Shown here piece after piece: positions 1 to 18,101 of a stretch of 64,000 nt of DNA (positions are counted from its first letter, which is position 1; each line of letters starts with the position of its first letter). The stretch is taken from positions 36,197,115 to 36,261,114 of the forward strand of contig NC_045138.2 in the NCBI RefSeq assembly GCF_008831285.2. Direction: 5' to 3'. Under the pieces are notes generated by a model. The model was not told where the DNA came from. It saw nothing but the letters and a program-made list of their open reading frames with translations, and searched no databases. The stretch comes from Nymphaea colorata. Its lineage: Eukaryota; Streptophyta; Magnoliopsida; Nymphaeales; Nymphaeaceae. The position numbers and the translations under genes are program-made.

Positions 1-831
1 GACAGGGTGCTAATCTTGTTGAACAGACGTTACAGGGCTGGCTGTTGAGGAAATGTGGATGATCCGTTGGAACTGCAAAATCGGCTGGAGGGGAGAGGTA
101 AGTGGAACCAGCGATAAGGCTGTTTCAGGCATAGTTTCTGACAAGCCCTTGTTATGGAAGTATGATCTCTGCAGAGGCAGAACCTCCAGAAGGTTGTTGT
201 TTGACATGTCCGACTCAACTTTGCTATTTCCCGCCCCTTCTGTAATCCCCACCAAACCTGAACCACTACTCTCCCTGGTCTTGTTGCTGGTGCGCCGGGA
301 ACTGGAGCAACAACCAACCAACATAACAAAAATCAAACGCGCGCTCCCAGGAAGCAGGATATATTGCTCATTATAGGAATCTCATACCCTCGGGACCAAG
401 ACATCTGTAAGGTACTCGAAGGCTCGAAGGCCAGGCGCTGAATATACTGTAATGTTTTTAACCTCAACTGATCTTTGTATACGTGATTCCTAATTTTGGT
501 CATATAGAAATTGTTACTAAATTTTAATGAACAAATTGATCCGTTTCAAACATGCCTCTTGGAATGGTTCCAGCTAGTCTGGCATATGAAAATATGGGGG
601 TCGGGGTTCCCGCTAGTCTGGCATATGAAAATATGGGGGCCGGGGTGCTGACCGCTCTCCTGCTTGCAAACGGGAAACATTCCTTAGGATTCATGTTCGT
701 CGAACCAGTACAAAAAGAATGGGAAAACAATGCTCGAATTAAGCATTTCACATTCTCGAACATTGCCAAAAAAAAATAAACATGTCAATCTAACTCAGCC
801 CCAATGGCCCATGGTATTGGTGAGTTACATT
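1..831. other. 3' flank of the GT47 gene, no gene recognised
   Basis: No recognisable gene. The minus-strand frame 10-336 is open for 108 codons but has no motif I recognise and no clear splice partner. A two-copy 39-bp tandem repeat lies near 573-646. The GT47 polyadenylation region should fall here. Confidence 0.5.
573..646. repeat. 2-copy 39-bp tandem repeat
   Basis: The motif starting GCTAGTCTGGCATATGAAAA occurs at 573 and again at 612 with a few differences at the unit end. It lies just past the stop codon of the minus-strand GT47 gene, so probably in or near its 3' UTR. Confidence 0.8.
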
Positions 832-3161
832 TTAGGGGTCCTGAGGACTGGTCGTAGTACGATTTCCTACCCTGCACTCGCACGTGCACACGTTCCTTGA
901 TCCTTCAACCATTCGCTGGGAGCGACGAATGTGCAATTTGATGTTCAGGAGCTTCCCTGCTATCTGTTGGTCAGAAATACAGATTCAGTTGAATTGCGTA
1001 ACTAAATCCACAGCCTGGCCTATTCAATTCAGTTTCTGGTTTTCACCATGAAATTAAACAAACAAAAAAAGGAAAGAAAACGACCAATACCATTCGCCAG
1101 GTCAAATCCTCCGGACCCAATGGTTGAGCTGGACTTGAATAAAGAAAATGCCTGACAGACTAAACGTGAAGAAAATAGATCAAACTCGCATGTCTTCATG
1201 ATACCTAATAGCATTATCAAACAAGCAGACTTGAATTGTAATGATGACGGCCGATTTCCAGACACGCACCTGAGCAAGATTGACACGCATATCTCTGATT
1301 TGACTAGGATCAATAGCCTTTAAGTGTGCAAGAAGCCAGCCTGGTTGTAAAGCATCACGTGATGAAACAAATACCGCCATCTATGTGCATATATCAAAAT
1401 CCTTGTCAGGACAGACAAATATAGGGATGCAATGTAAACTAGCATAAACCCAAAAGTAGCAATAAATCAGTTGAGTTGTTTTTTCCTTTGACAGAGAATA
1501 ATGGCTTAAGCCCTTAAGCAAGCTCCCAAAGCTACGTAAAATCAGATCTACAAGAACCCCAGAATGCACATCGTGATTCTTGAAATCATGTTAGGTTCTT
1601 TTTTATTCAGTTGAACGCAAATGTTGTCATCATCTACATAGGCTTCTGTATGCAGTCCGTGGCAATGTAACAAGTTCACGAAGGGGTTATTTGGTATTAG
1701 GAACACCGTGTGAATTTTCCACGAATCTGTCCCTATTTTGAGGCAGTGAAACCCTTACATGGTGTTCCTAATGCCAATGGCCCCGACAATCTATTAAAAG
1801 CACAGTAATGATAAATGAAGATCCATCTGCTTACTGCAAGATCAAGAGGGAGAGAGACTCAATACGAAACATTACGACATACTACCAATGGCATTTGTAG
1901 AACTAAAATGCACAAATTCATCGCTAGTCTTGCCACAAGACAAGGTAACTCTCCAAGCTGCAACACAATTAAAGATGTGTACCTTATTGTAATTAAGTAA
2001 TCCTTCAAAGGGGAGTTCTAGTTCATCACTAACAATAACAGGGATGCATCCACTAACAATAGCATCAAACAACCTAGCTGATGATGGAGTGTCGCCAGCA
2101 GGACTTAAGCAGAAAACGGAGCTGGAGTAAAAGAGAAAAGATCCTTGTCAAATACATATCCACTTATGGCAATGTTATAATCAGAAGGAAGGAAGCATAA
2201 AACATAAGAAATAAAAAACTTACCTGCGCATGCCATCCTGAGAAGCTTTTTTCCCTGCTTGACCAATAGTTCCCTCCTCAATAATAACACTCTCCTTGTT
2301 TCTGAGTTCATCCACAAGTTTGGCCCGAATTTTTCCTCCCTGAGGTTGATAATTGCAGCAATAAGCAATTATGCAAGCTAGCAAGGACATCACTTCAGGA
2401 AAAAATGAAAAAGGTTAGCATATGGCTGTGCTTAACAAAAGAGATGCAACTTACAGCATTCCTTTTCAGCCTTCCACGAAAGAAGATCAGAGTCTTCCTT
2501 TGAGATTCTGTTACTGATAAGCATTTGGCATCACAAACATCAACGTTAGCAACATATGGAAGAATCACATCCTTTTCCAGATATACTTGACCAGGCTTGT
2601 ACCTGCATAGGTATACACATACTCAAACAATGTTAACTTCATTAAGGAACTGGGACCTACTAGCTATGTAACATCAAAATACACTACAACGATGGAGAAA
2701 TTATAACCAGTTGCCTGTTGAGTCCATATCAGGTAGAAGCCAAATGGCTTTCTTCATAAATCTCCTGACAGATTTGAAAGACCACGGATGGTGAACAGGT
2801 AGTATATGATCCCTCCCTTCAGATCTTTTCCAAGACGGCTGGTCTGTGACCCATTTCAATGCCTCCTGCATTCCCAAGTAAGAATATGAGTTTCTTAGCT
2901 AAAAGTGTTTCAGACTGAAATTAGTAATGTGACCAAAAAATTTAAGATGCTTTTCACACGGCATGATGGCAATCACCCATTTTCACATGGCATGATGCCA
3001 ATCACCCATTAAAAAACAACCAAAGTTTTAAAAGATAACCCAGCTCTAAACAAATTTATGGATAATAAGAAGAAAAATAATCCAATAAAAAAACCACAAT
3101 ATGGTGATGACTGATGAGTGACATGAAGATAAGTTATGAGCTATGAAAACAGAAAGCATTG

Positions 3162-3219
<58 letters not shown>

Positions 3220-3247
3220 CATACGTACATATATATATATATAATAT

Positions 3248-3338
<91 letters not shown>

Positions 3339-5197
3339 GTATATATTGGTATATGCTAGACAGTTAGACGGATAAAAAAAAATCTCAGCCTTTGATATTT
3401 TTCAGGTCGGAAGTTGAGAAGAAAACAAGGAGAAAAAGGTATGAATTAGTGTTAGATGATAAATACCCCATAACCTTTTTCTCCTTATTTTTTTTTTTCA
3501 ACCACCAGCCTGTAAAAGATTAAGAGCTGAGATTGTTCCTTATCTGTCTAACATCTAGGTGTCTAAAGCCTACCATTGTCTCTCTCTCTCTCTCTTGCTG
3601 TGATACAAATCACTCAAGACTCAGAAGTTACCCTACGTACCGAAGTCAGAAGTACAACACTCTTGAATGAAGAATAAAAAAGGACAACAACCAGCATGGC
3701 AACCAACATATTTCTGAAGTGAATTTCTGTGCACGGGACTATACTAACGTCAATTAAGGTTATGGCATCCTACATGCAGACTGAGAAACTAAATTGACAG
3801 AGCAAGTAGGAAACAGTGGATTTTATTGAGCACAGTGGCATCACTAACCAAACCCTATGTCCGTAACAACAATTCAGTAACCCATAAACATTGAACTCTA
3901 TCTACCTCCTAACCCTGAAATTTATGACGCTCATCCAAGAGACTAGCTCGATTTTTATGTTGTAGAGTATACTTTCTTGGTGTGTCCGTTTAAGACAACA
4001 GCATCCAATAGAAAATATAGCACAAACATAAACCTTGGACAGGCGCCCACACCCTGTATAGTCTCTTGCATTGCTGCTTCTCCATTAAAAAGAAGCTGAT
4101 AGTTGTGAAGAATGGAATGTAGAACAGGTCTGCCTCCTCTTGACTTTGAACCCGAATCACATTCTTCAACAGCCTTGAAGGTTCAGGAGCAATCAAGTCT
4201 GCCCACAGCCAATAATCAATTGAATGCTGCAAGAGAAAACGAATTGCATCAAAGATCATGACAACTAAAGTGCATTTAAAACTACTCGTGTAATTTAAAA
4301 AATTACATCTAAAAAAAGAAGTGCATCTTCCAGTATGGCACTAATGTTGGTAAACTACCAAAAAAGGTCCTAGATGAACTTACACGTTTATGTGGATATA
4401 GCGCACCTAAAACTAAGTGATCGGAGTAATGCGTAGCAAGTAACGGAACAACATTATGAAAACCAAGAAACATGAACAAAGGTAGAAACAACATCGTTCG
4501 AATAATAGTAACCGTCATTTTCCTCGAACATTTTTTTAACTAAATAAATCGATCAAATTATTTACTAAATAACTAATTCCAAGTGATCAGCGCGACTCGG
4601 AATCAGCTAAACTTGAGCTCAGTCTCAACACGATCCGTGGACATGAACAATAGTACCAAGAGATCTCCTCAGCGTCCATCTAGAAAGAACCGATACAGCT
4701 CGAATCGAAGACCTTACCTGTTCAATCAGTCTGTGGACAGGACTACCGTTCGAAGTCAGATTCTCGGTCTCTTTGTACGTATTTCTAAATAGCCACAACA
4801 GATCGTACGTGAACTTCGACGGCATTTCATAAACATAAACCTTAAGCACCGATGGATCAAGCGCCCGCTCGTCGAAAACCGGATCGGCCCCGAACTTCGA
4901 GGATCCAGCCGCTGCACTTCCGTCCGATTCCCGCTCAGATCCCAGCAATGGCGCCCTAGTGTTGAGGAATTCCTCAAGGGAAGCAACGAAGGAGTATTGG
5001 GGGACTGTGTATCGAGCGTAAGAGTTGGTGATGGCAAATCTAGGGTTCTGCTGGCGAGTGTAGGAGTAGAAGAGGAAGGAGGTGAGGATCAGGACGGCGA
5101 CCGTGAGGCCGAATATGAGAGTGGAAGGCTTAGCCCAGGGGGAGGAGGAGGAAGGATAATTCCTAGGGTTTGGGAAAGAGACGCGCTTCCCCGCCAT
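832..5197 (-). CDS. GT47 exostosin-family glycosyltransferase, type II Golgi membrane protein
   Basis: Nine exons: 5197-4718, 4226-4053, 2865-2708, 2602-2455, 2339-2224, 2121-1983, 1380-1270, 1159-1091, 963-832. All junctions are GT-AG, phases agree, total 1,527 nt, 508 residues. Residues about 27-46 form one hydrophobic anchor after a short basic tail, typical of Golgi type II enzymes. The exostosin domain starts at [18 protein letters not shown] and has the family signatures [34 protein letters not shown] and [10 protein letters not shown], which in GT47 enzymes form part of the nucleotide-sugar site. The C-terminus is Cys/Arg rich (CTCECR). It resembles Arabidopsis exostosin proteins such as At5g16890 more than ARAD1, from memory. 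The role is probably wall polysaccharide side-chain synthesis; donor sugar and acceptor cannot be told from sequence. Large introns hold a TA microsatellite and a foldback element. The start is the first ATG before the anchor. Confidence 0.92.
1683..1784. repeat. 102-bp inverted-repeat foldback element in GT47 intron 6
   Basis: The ends are imperfect inverted repeats of about 29 bp: GGGGTTATTTGGTATTAGGA at the left matches the reverse complement of the right end, GGGGCCATTGGCATTAGGAA. The middle is about 45 bp. It lies wholly inside the intron 1381-1982. This is either a short MITE or a hairpin; I could not fix a target-site duplication. Confidence 0.6.
3168..3348. repeat. Long compound TA/TATG microsatellite
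   Basis: About 180 bp of almost pure AT dinucleotides with short GTAT and ATAC interruptions, in the 1.2 kb GT47 intron between exons 2 and 3. Open frames here coding Ile-Tyr polymers are artefacts. Confidence 0.95.
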
Positions 5198-8100
5198 GGA
5201 TCGACCGACGCTCTCCTCTTCTCTCAGAGCGAGGGGAGAAGACGGGAGGGGTGCGGGCTTTTATCTGCGGGCACTGCCGCGAAGGTGATCCGAACATGTG
5301 GTTCGCTCGTGTGATCGCCCCGCCAGGTTCGTGCGACTTGGTCTTCGTGCGGATCGGACTGTACCTAATATCTAAATGTGCCCAAATCCGAATTCAAACG
5401 ATACCATTAGATTTGAATCCGGATCCAGATCTATATAAACTCATTTGTGTCCTTTTCTCGAAAGAAAGATACTCATCCCGGCCGGTACAATTAAAAAGAG
5501 ATCGTCTAAAGTGAATATAAGTGAACCATCGGTTCCAATGTTGATGACCCACGATCCATACCCGCTTCCTCCGTTCCTCCACAGTATATGTATTCCTGAC
5601 AAAGTGCCAGGCATCCACAACCTTCATGAGTTCTTATCATTGAACTTGTAAAATTATAGTTTAATCAATATAAAAATTTTGAAAAAATTATATTTTACAA
5701 TTTTGAAACTATCTTCAACAAAAAAATTCTAACTTCGTGCTGCCCCTAAGGGCCATGGCCACCCCTTAAAAATACTTTTCTTAAAATTTTACATGTAATT
5801 TAAAAAAAAAAAGTCCTTTAATTTATATAAAGATTTTGAAAAATTATGTTTGAACTTCCTTAAAACAAAAATTCCTAGTTCCACTCTTCACGATATCAAA
5901 CTTAATTTCACCACACTGAGAAAACAGCAATGGCTTGCCGTGCGACAAAGGATGCGGGACAGAGCATCGTGCGATGCGACATCTACGTCTTGAATGTTTC
6001 ATGGTCTACTGACCTCTTCCTTTCAATGAAGCGTTACGAAAGTATGATTCCGAAGGGCATGATAATCGAAGATTATCTATTACTGTTTGCTTATTAATTC
6101 TTTTGGGTTTCGGAATTTGTAGGGACTCATAGTTTTCGTTCTTGATCATAAATTCCAACATATTTTGAGTGTTTCTTCTAAACTTTCCTGAATCTTGACA
6201 TCGAGACCATTTTTCCTATTTTATGTAGAAACCAGCCTTGTTGGCTTCATTTAATTATCCTTGACATGAAATCCTTCAAGGGTTGTTTAGTAAATGAAAT
6301 ATTTTGTAGATGTTCTAGGGCAGATTTATAGACACCTAGTTATGCGTGAATATTCTCAGATGTTTATGATAGATTTATGGAACACTCAAGTAATGTTCCA
6401 ACAAAAAAAGTATCTTTAAGTACTCTCTTGAACTTATATTAAACAATACTCTGGATGCATTTAGAAAACAAGCAATTGAACAAAGAAGACATATCATTAT
6501 TTGTCAAAAGCAAATTACAGATAACGAGTTTAACCTTCTTGCGTTGCCCTCATAAGGATCTATTTTCTTTTGTAGGCTGTAATTTTGAAACATGACTACG
6601 TAAATGTCTTTCAAAAGCAAATTATAAATATAGATAAACTAGAGTTAATCCTGTTGTTAGCAAGCCAGCTGCTACCTCAATAATTGATTAAAACAATCAA
6701 CCATCGTCATGGTAATAACCGCGCGGATATGTGCGCTCTAAAACCTTGTACTTCTTGGGTTGGGTTGGGGGCAGAACACTTGGTGCCGTCCACATTATCT
6801 AATGAAAAACTACGACAAATGTTCCACTAATTAGACCCGGCGAAGTCAATCCCATTTTACCGCAATTCCGGTCACGGCATTTCGCACAAGAATCTATCAA
6901 AATGAAGCCTTCATCTGAAATTTATCGTGTTTGATTTCGAGACATATTTACATTTTAAGGCAAGGTAGGCCTCCATCAGGAATTTAAGAAAAAAAAAAAA
7001 AGTAATCAAGAGTAAGTGGTCAACTGGAACGGGGGCATACGCACATGGCGTCTAAACGTGAGACAAAAAAAACAGCACACAGTTGACGACTTTGAACAGC
7101 ATTCTCTCATTTGGAAGTGGTTGAGCAAACGCAATCGCTTTCCAAGTTGCGCCCACGTTAGCCACGAACCGCTCTTCAATTTTTATACGCCATCTCAATT
7201 CTTAATCACCCATTCAATTAGTTTAAGACAGGCTGTGCATGAGCCCAGTCCAGTTCGAGCTCGGCGCCGCGGCTTGGATCATGTTTTCCTCAACTTGAAC
7301 TCGAGCTCGACCTGATTCTATAAGTCAGTCTATGAAGCCTATGCTTTCGACTTTTGATTTGATGTTGCTATGTGGAATGAATACAATATCCATACAAAAT
7401 TATTCGAGCTCACTTGAGTCGAGTCGAGTTTATGCAACCATGAAGACGCGGTTAAGTTCTCGAGCCATATTATCAGCTCATGCGGTCGAGGCCCACTCTA
7501 TGGGCAGTCTTGCTTAGATATTAATTCACTCTCCAACTTTTACGGGTGTTGATGACAGTTTATTGCTTCCATGGCTTTTGGCTTTGTTGCTTCACGAGCT
7601 AAGATTCTCCATTGTCAGTTGGCCGTTAATGTTATTTCTTATATTTTATAAGAAGGGGTTGGTTGGTCGTTTTCCTATAGGAAAGTAAGAGTTTGGCGAG
7701 TAGAAGGTCATTTGGTATAATAAAAAATTACACACCCTCACATCAGCCAATTCTCTACCCCAATTAAAGGGGTTAGTTGCTAATTTTCAGTCTTAATTAA
7801 GCATATTTTCATTACCTAATGTCAAGAAAATGCAATTCGAGCATGCAACTCTTAATCTTCCTTCATTCAAGTTTCCAGGCGAGCTAAGGATTACCCCTTC
7901 GTCGAGAAAGATGGGAAAAGATAGAGGGACAAGAACGGGTGCACTTAAAAGTTCTACGTTTGTCTCATTGGTTAAAATAATTATGAAACATTTTCGTAAG
8001 AAAACGAGTGAAACAAACAGGTCCGACTGTCCATCGATACGAAAACGAGTGAAACAAACGGGTCCGACGGTCCATCGACGTCAAAAAGAAGCGAAGAGGT

Positions 8101-8427
8101 TACAGAGTTCGTTAACGTTCTCCCATCGTCCCGTAAAAGGGCAAATTATAGGACGCATTAATGATATTTAGTAAAAAATCGAGGGCGTATCTGAAAATAT
8201 TTCAAAAATTTATGGTCGGCGTCGGGTTCGATAGGAAACGTCGGCATCCCTTCCCTCGTCTACTTTTCGCTCGAACGGAACGGGAAGCGTCGGTTTCTTC
8301 CTCCGTCCCTCTTTGACTCCTTCGTTTCCGTTGAAGGAGGAGAGAGGGAGAAGAACCCCTACAAACTCACTATATCCTGGTCTGGGAGACCTTGAATTTC
8401 GTGCATTTCTCGAGTCGAAGGAGGAAA
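5198..8427. other. Divergent intergenic region between GT47 and GFAT
   Basis: The starts of two divergently transcribed genes are 3.2 kb apart. 5198-5290 is GC-rich 5' leader or promoter of GT47. A minus-strand TATATAGA-like site lies near 5430-5440, about 240 bp before the GT47 start. 5650-6700 is AT-rich with no gene. A 41-bp tandem repeat lies at 8000-8081. 8280-8427 is purine-rich and is probably the GFAT 5' UTR. No coding exon was recognised. Confidence 0.6.
8000..8081. repeat. 2-copy 41-bp tandem repeat upstream of GFAT
   Basis: The motif GAAAACGAGTGAAACAAAC begins at 8000 and again at 8041, with single-base differences. It lies about 350 bp before the GFAT start codon, in the probable promoter. 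Confidence 0.85.
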
Positions 8428-14057
<5,630 letters not shown>

Positions 14058-14897
14058 GGTGACGAAAAGCGGGCGACATCCTTACCCTCTCTCCCGCAAA
14101 AGATGAGCTCATGCTGCAGTTGCGCGAGAATCAGGCCGGGCGTTTGTTATGCAACGGGCCAGACGAGTTAGTTTCCTGGAAGCCCCCTCTCAGAGCCACA
14201 GGTTTCACTATTCATGTACGTGAAGATTTTGCGTCACGTCCCGGTCGCTTGATTATTGCGTCGTGGTACTCGTTTCCGTTGTAGCTTTCCAAGAGAGATT
14301 CTGCACGGTTTATGCCTTATTAAACAAATCAAGCCTCTTCCTACCACGTCTTGCTTCCTTTAACCGCTTCAACACGGCATTTCCAAGCAAGGAACATCGA
14401 GTGGCACTAGAACCGCGACTAAATAGACAGAGCGCCTTACCAGTGATAAAAGAAAAAGAAGAAAACCAAAAAGAAAATGAAGGAAAGTAGATCATCGCAA
14501 CGTAAACAACTTGGAACGAAACACTTCGCATAGAATTCATGATCCAAAACTTTTCAGAAGCCCAATATCAGAATTCTCTACAGTTAACACCACAGGAATG
14601 AGCAGCATTCTAAAGGAAGAGGGCGCAACAGAGGATAAAAAACTTCATTTCGTTCTCAGGGTTCCCAAGGTTCCAGAAAAGCACTCAAGCTTTAGCTTTA
14701 TCAGTAGCCGACGAAACAGGTTCTTGGAACGAAACACTTCGCATAGAATTCATGATCCAAAACTTTTCAGAAGCCCAATATCAGAATTCTCTACAGTTAA
14801 CACCACAGGAATGAGCAGCATTCTAAAGGAAGAGGGCGCAACAGAGGATAAAAAACTTCATTTCGTTCTCAGGGTTCCCAAGGTTCCAGAAAAGCAC
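14058..14897. other. Convergent 3' flanks of GFAT and p23
   Basis: Contains the GFAT 3' UTR on the plus side and, from 14511, the duplicated 3' end of p23. No separate gene seen. Confidence 0.6.
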
Positions 14898-14936
14898 TCA
14901 AGCTTTAGCTTCATCAGTAGCCGACGAAACAGGTTC
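14511..14936 (-). repeat. Recent 213-bp tandem duplication of the p23 last exon and 3' UTR
   Basis: Copy near the gene: 14724-14936. Distal copy: 14511-14723. I see a single base difference. The unit carries the last 13 codons of p23 including the stop (EPVSSATDEAKA then TGA), plus about 174 bp of 3' UTR. The distal copy would read ...ATDKAKA, so it can no longer be used without skipping the first stop. The unit is a multiple of three, which creates a spurious repetitive plus-strand frame of 163 codons. Confidence 0.93.
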
Positions 14937-17354
14937 CTCCTTCGTCTCCTCTTCTTCCCCTTCGTTTTCTTCTGCAAAGCCCAAATACCATCATCAAATT
15001 AAAACCGTCTCTAAATTCAAAAACTGCAGACCATCTTCCACCAGATGCATCAATAAAGGGCCATCAAAATAAAAAGCCGACAACCCCTTCTCACTGCAAA
15101 GAGGCACAGGTGATAGAACCTGCCCAATTTTCAACAATGGTGCTATACATTCTTGATGATGGAAGTTATGGGCAAGCAGGTACCTTCATCATCCTTAGGC
15201 AGATCCATATCGAAATCGTCACCACCCATGGCCAGCTTCTGCAGTACAAAGATTGGTAATAAGAAGACTAACTTCTTGAAATGCAACTATAAAATAAATA
15301 TTTAACAGACACTTAAAGCTGGTAAAAGGATAATCTCCTCCAATCTCTCTTTTATCTTCTGTTTACACCTCCTAGTTGTTCCTTGTACATGAATATAGAA
15401 CATACCGAGAAATCCATGTCGCCAAAGTCCATATCTGCTCCACCTGAAAGATAGCAAAAACAATCCAAGAAATAGACATCAGAAACCAGTTTCTGATTAA
15501 ATAATTAACCAAGATAATTAAATGTCCAACAAAAGCCATACCCTTCTCATCATCTTCGTCCACCCACTTGTCCCAATCCACTTTCAGGAATGCAGGTGGT
15601 TTGCCTTCCTGCTTTACTAGCCTGCTCCACCATTTCTTCTCAGCCTTCTGTATCACATAGATGATGCTCCTCACACCAACATTCGCTTTGCTTTGCTGGA
15701 ATAGTTCAAGAAGCTCATCAGTACACAAATCTGGAAAAGAAACACCAATAAATGTGCAACCATGTAAAGAAGCGACCAGTAACATTAATATTAGCTTGTG
15801 ACTGTCTGATCTATACCTCAACGTCAATTTTGTCAAACAACTCAAGATCAACTTCATAGGCGACATTATCCCTAGTCGCATTAAACAAAAACTTTCCTTC
15901 CGCTTCAAGTTTGTGCTTCACATCCTTTGCATCAGGCAACTCAACGGTGATGTAAACCTTATCAGATCGTTGTGCCCACTTCACTGAAGGGTGACGACTG
16001 CAAATAAAATGTTCTAGCAGCTATTAGCCAAAAAGCAACACATGTTCGATCAAAATTTCATTCCTCACTGAATAGTGAATACCCATGGATACAATTTAAT
16101 GACTTGCAGCATATAACTATGCATCTGGGCATCACTAATATCCCCTTGCACATGGCACAGAATGGTAACTGAATCAACATTCATTATACCATTCCGACAC
16201 TCCATTCTTGTGTGTGTGTGTGTGTATATATATCAGCAAGAGAGAGAGAGAGATGCTGCTTCCAGCTACTTGAACATTGACTAATGACCACAAAATTACA
16301 CAACAAATAAAAGAGAATGCTCAAGACAGCCCTTGATGGCATACCATCACTACCCATTCAGGACCTTTCCTCACTATCGATGCATGGTGTAAAATAAACA
16401 TGCTTGTACCCTGATATGGAACCAAACGTGGCCGTTCCTGAAAAAGAACCTCCCGAAGGTAAAGGCAAAAAGACAGAAACGGACAGGAGGGTGACGCCTT
16501 ATCAAAAAAACCTTGATGGAGAATCTTGAACCGTTCAAGGACAAAAGAGGGGGCGGGGGGGGGGGGGGGGGGGGGAATGGAGAAGCGGGAACACAAGGAA
16601 AAGGACCAGTCCAAAAGGAACAGAAAATAAAGTGAGCTACACAAAAGGGAAAAGGTAGAAAGGGAAAAATACAACTCCAACTCCAGACCGTCGAGAAACA
16701 CAACCGCAGAACATTTTGACCATAAACGACGGATTGATATTGGAAGAGACCTACCATAAAATCATTCAAAAAGATCGAAGGAACAAACAGGTGAGACCAA
16801 AATCCACATTCTGAGAGAGTTGGGAGAGAAAAAAGAGAACACTTAAGAAACCCAAAAGCAAGCAAGAACATCAATAATGAACTCACTGTGACAACTAACA
16901 AGTACAAAGCATGGAAGAAATAAGCACGAAGGACAACAATAAAACGACAAGAAAACAAAAAAGAGAGAAGTAGAATCAACTTCCCAACCACAAATAACCT
17001 CCCCAGAAACATATCAATTCAGTAGAAACTCATTTAACAAATCACTTATTAAGATAATGAATCTGAACACCAAGTCCCACCTCCCAAATCTGATAGAGCA
17101 ATCACTACACGTGGGGAGAACCAAAACGAGAACTACAGTACTCACCTTAGGAGAAAGAAAACTAAAAAACAAGACAAATTAAGAACACCAAAACCACAAA
17201 ACCTCGGAAGAGAGACTTGACAGGAAGAGCAGTCCATACATGTTGATCCAAAGCAGAAACAATTTTAGGAAGGTAAGCAGTGCAGAATAACGATGCAAAG
17301 CGGGCTGTCATGCAGAAAATAAACCAAATGGGCAGTCGGGAAGGCGTACCTCAT
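14898..17354 (-). CDS. P23: Hsp90 co-chaperone p23 (CS domain)
   Basis: Six exons: 17354-17350 (ATG plus two bases), 15997-15817, 15695-15542, 15443-15406, 15238-15184, 14971-14898. CDS 507 nt, 168 residues, close to the short plant p23 form. p23 binds the closed ATP-bound Hsp90 dimer and slows ATP hydrolysis in the cytosol and nucleus. The CS domain runs from SRHPSVKWAQRSDKVYITVE to VDWDKWVDEDDEKG and includes KKWWSRLVK and the family signature VDWDKW. A Gly/Asp/Met-rich segment (GGADMDFGDMDFS) and an acidic tail rich in Glu follow, as in other p23 proteins. The first intron is 1.35 kb and holds a 21-base G run. The first coding segment is only five bases, so simple ORF searches miss the start; the ATG is confirmed by phase and by the conserved MSRHP beginning. 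Confidence 0.94.
16555..16575. repeat. 21-base G homopolymer (C run on the p23 sense strand)
   Basis: An uninterrupted run of 21 G, preceded by GGGGGC, in p23 intron 1. It is a poly-C tract in the pre-mRNA. Homopolymer length is prone to sequencing error. Confidence 0.9.
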
Positions 17355-17446
17355 TTCCAAAAGCAACTGCGTAAAAGTCAGAGATAGAGAGAGAGAGCCA
17401 GGGAGTCGTGAAACAAAGAATGCGGCGAACTTGCCCGAAGGGCCCT

Positions 17447-17456
17447 TTTATTATAA
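17447..17456 (-). promoter_or_regulatory. Probable TATA box of p23
   Basis: TATAATAAAA on the minus strand, about 93 bp before the p23 ATG, leaving room for a leader of about 60 bp. Inferred from sequence and distance only. If right, the longer minus-strand frame starting at 17667 lies outside the transcript. Confidence 0.5.
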
Positions 17457-18101
17457 AGCGGTAGAAGTGTACAAGAAAAGACCCGAAGGTTCCAGAACAG
17501 GAGAGCGTCGCGGACCAGAAGACGGCCATTTCTAGGACGAGAGTGACCCGTCCCCAGGCTGACGATGGGGAGAGGGGGCTTAGGAGGTAGAGACGGAGAC
17601 CATAACCGGATAGCCGCACCGCATCGGGCCATCGGCCATTCCACTTGGGGTGAAAAGACCGTTCCACTTGGGGTCAAAAGAAGATTTCGGATTTCGGATA
17701 CAGATACACGAACCCGTTAGGTTTGGTAAAAAAAAAGGGGTTTAGTCCGAGTAAATGAGCCGAACCGAGCTGATAATACTAAGTAAAACGGGGAAGCGGA
17801 CTGAACCAGGCTTTGATCGGGTTGGACCAGTCCTATGCCAATTCTTACCCACAATTCAGAAACCGAAAGAAGTCGGACCACGTTTGACTCGATTATGCAG
17901 ACAAGGCCGAGCTCGTCTATTATAGTAAAGATAGTACGCAAGTACCGATTGGTATCAGAAAAATAATATCTCATGAAGATGGAATGGATCACACACGAAC
18001 TAGATAGCACTTTTGAGTGAAAATAAATCAAATCCCATTGAAGCAGGTTGAATTTGAACCATGAAAGATTAGTAGTGCTAAATTTTTCATTCTAAAAATT
18101 A
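17457..18101. other. Upstream flank of p23
   Basis: Promoter side of p23; moderately GC-rich to about 17650, then AT-rich. No gene recognised. 18099-18101 is the left TTA target duplication of the adjoining transposon. Confidence 0.5.

Noticed and set aside
10-336. Minus-strand 108-codon frame at the left edge
   Set aside because: No domain, no splice partner and no link to the GT47 gene, which already has its stop at 832.
3159-3359. Possible CRISPR-like or satellite array
   Set aside because: Simple dinucleotide repeat with no spacers; eukaryotic context.
3136-3375. Open frames coding Ile-Tyr polymers
   Set aside because: Translation of a TA microsatellite in an intron.
14511-15002. Plus-strand 163-codon frame with a duplicated protein sequence
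   Set aside because: Antisense to the p23 terminal exon; the repeat comes from the 213-bp DNA duplication, which is a multiple of three.
17308-17667. Minus-strand 119-codon frame overlapping the p23 start
   Set aside because: It begins upstream of the probable TATA box, so it is unlikely to be in the transcript; no conserved content.
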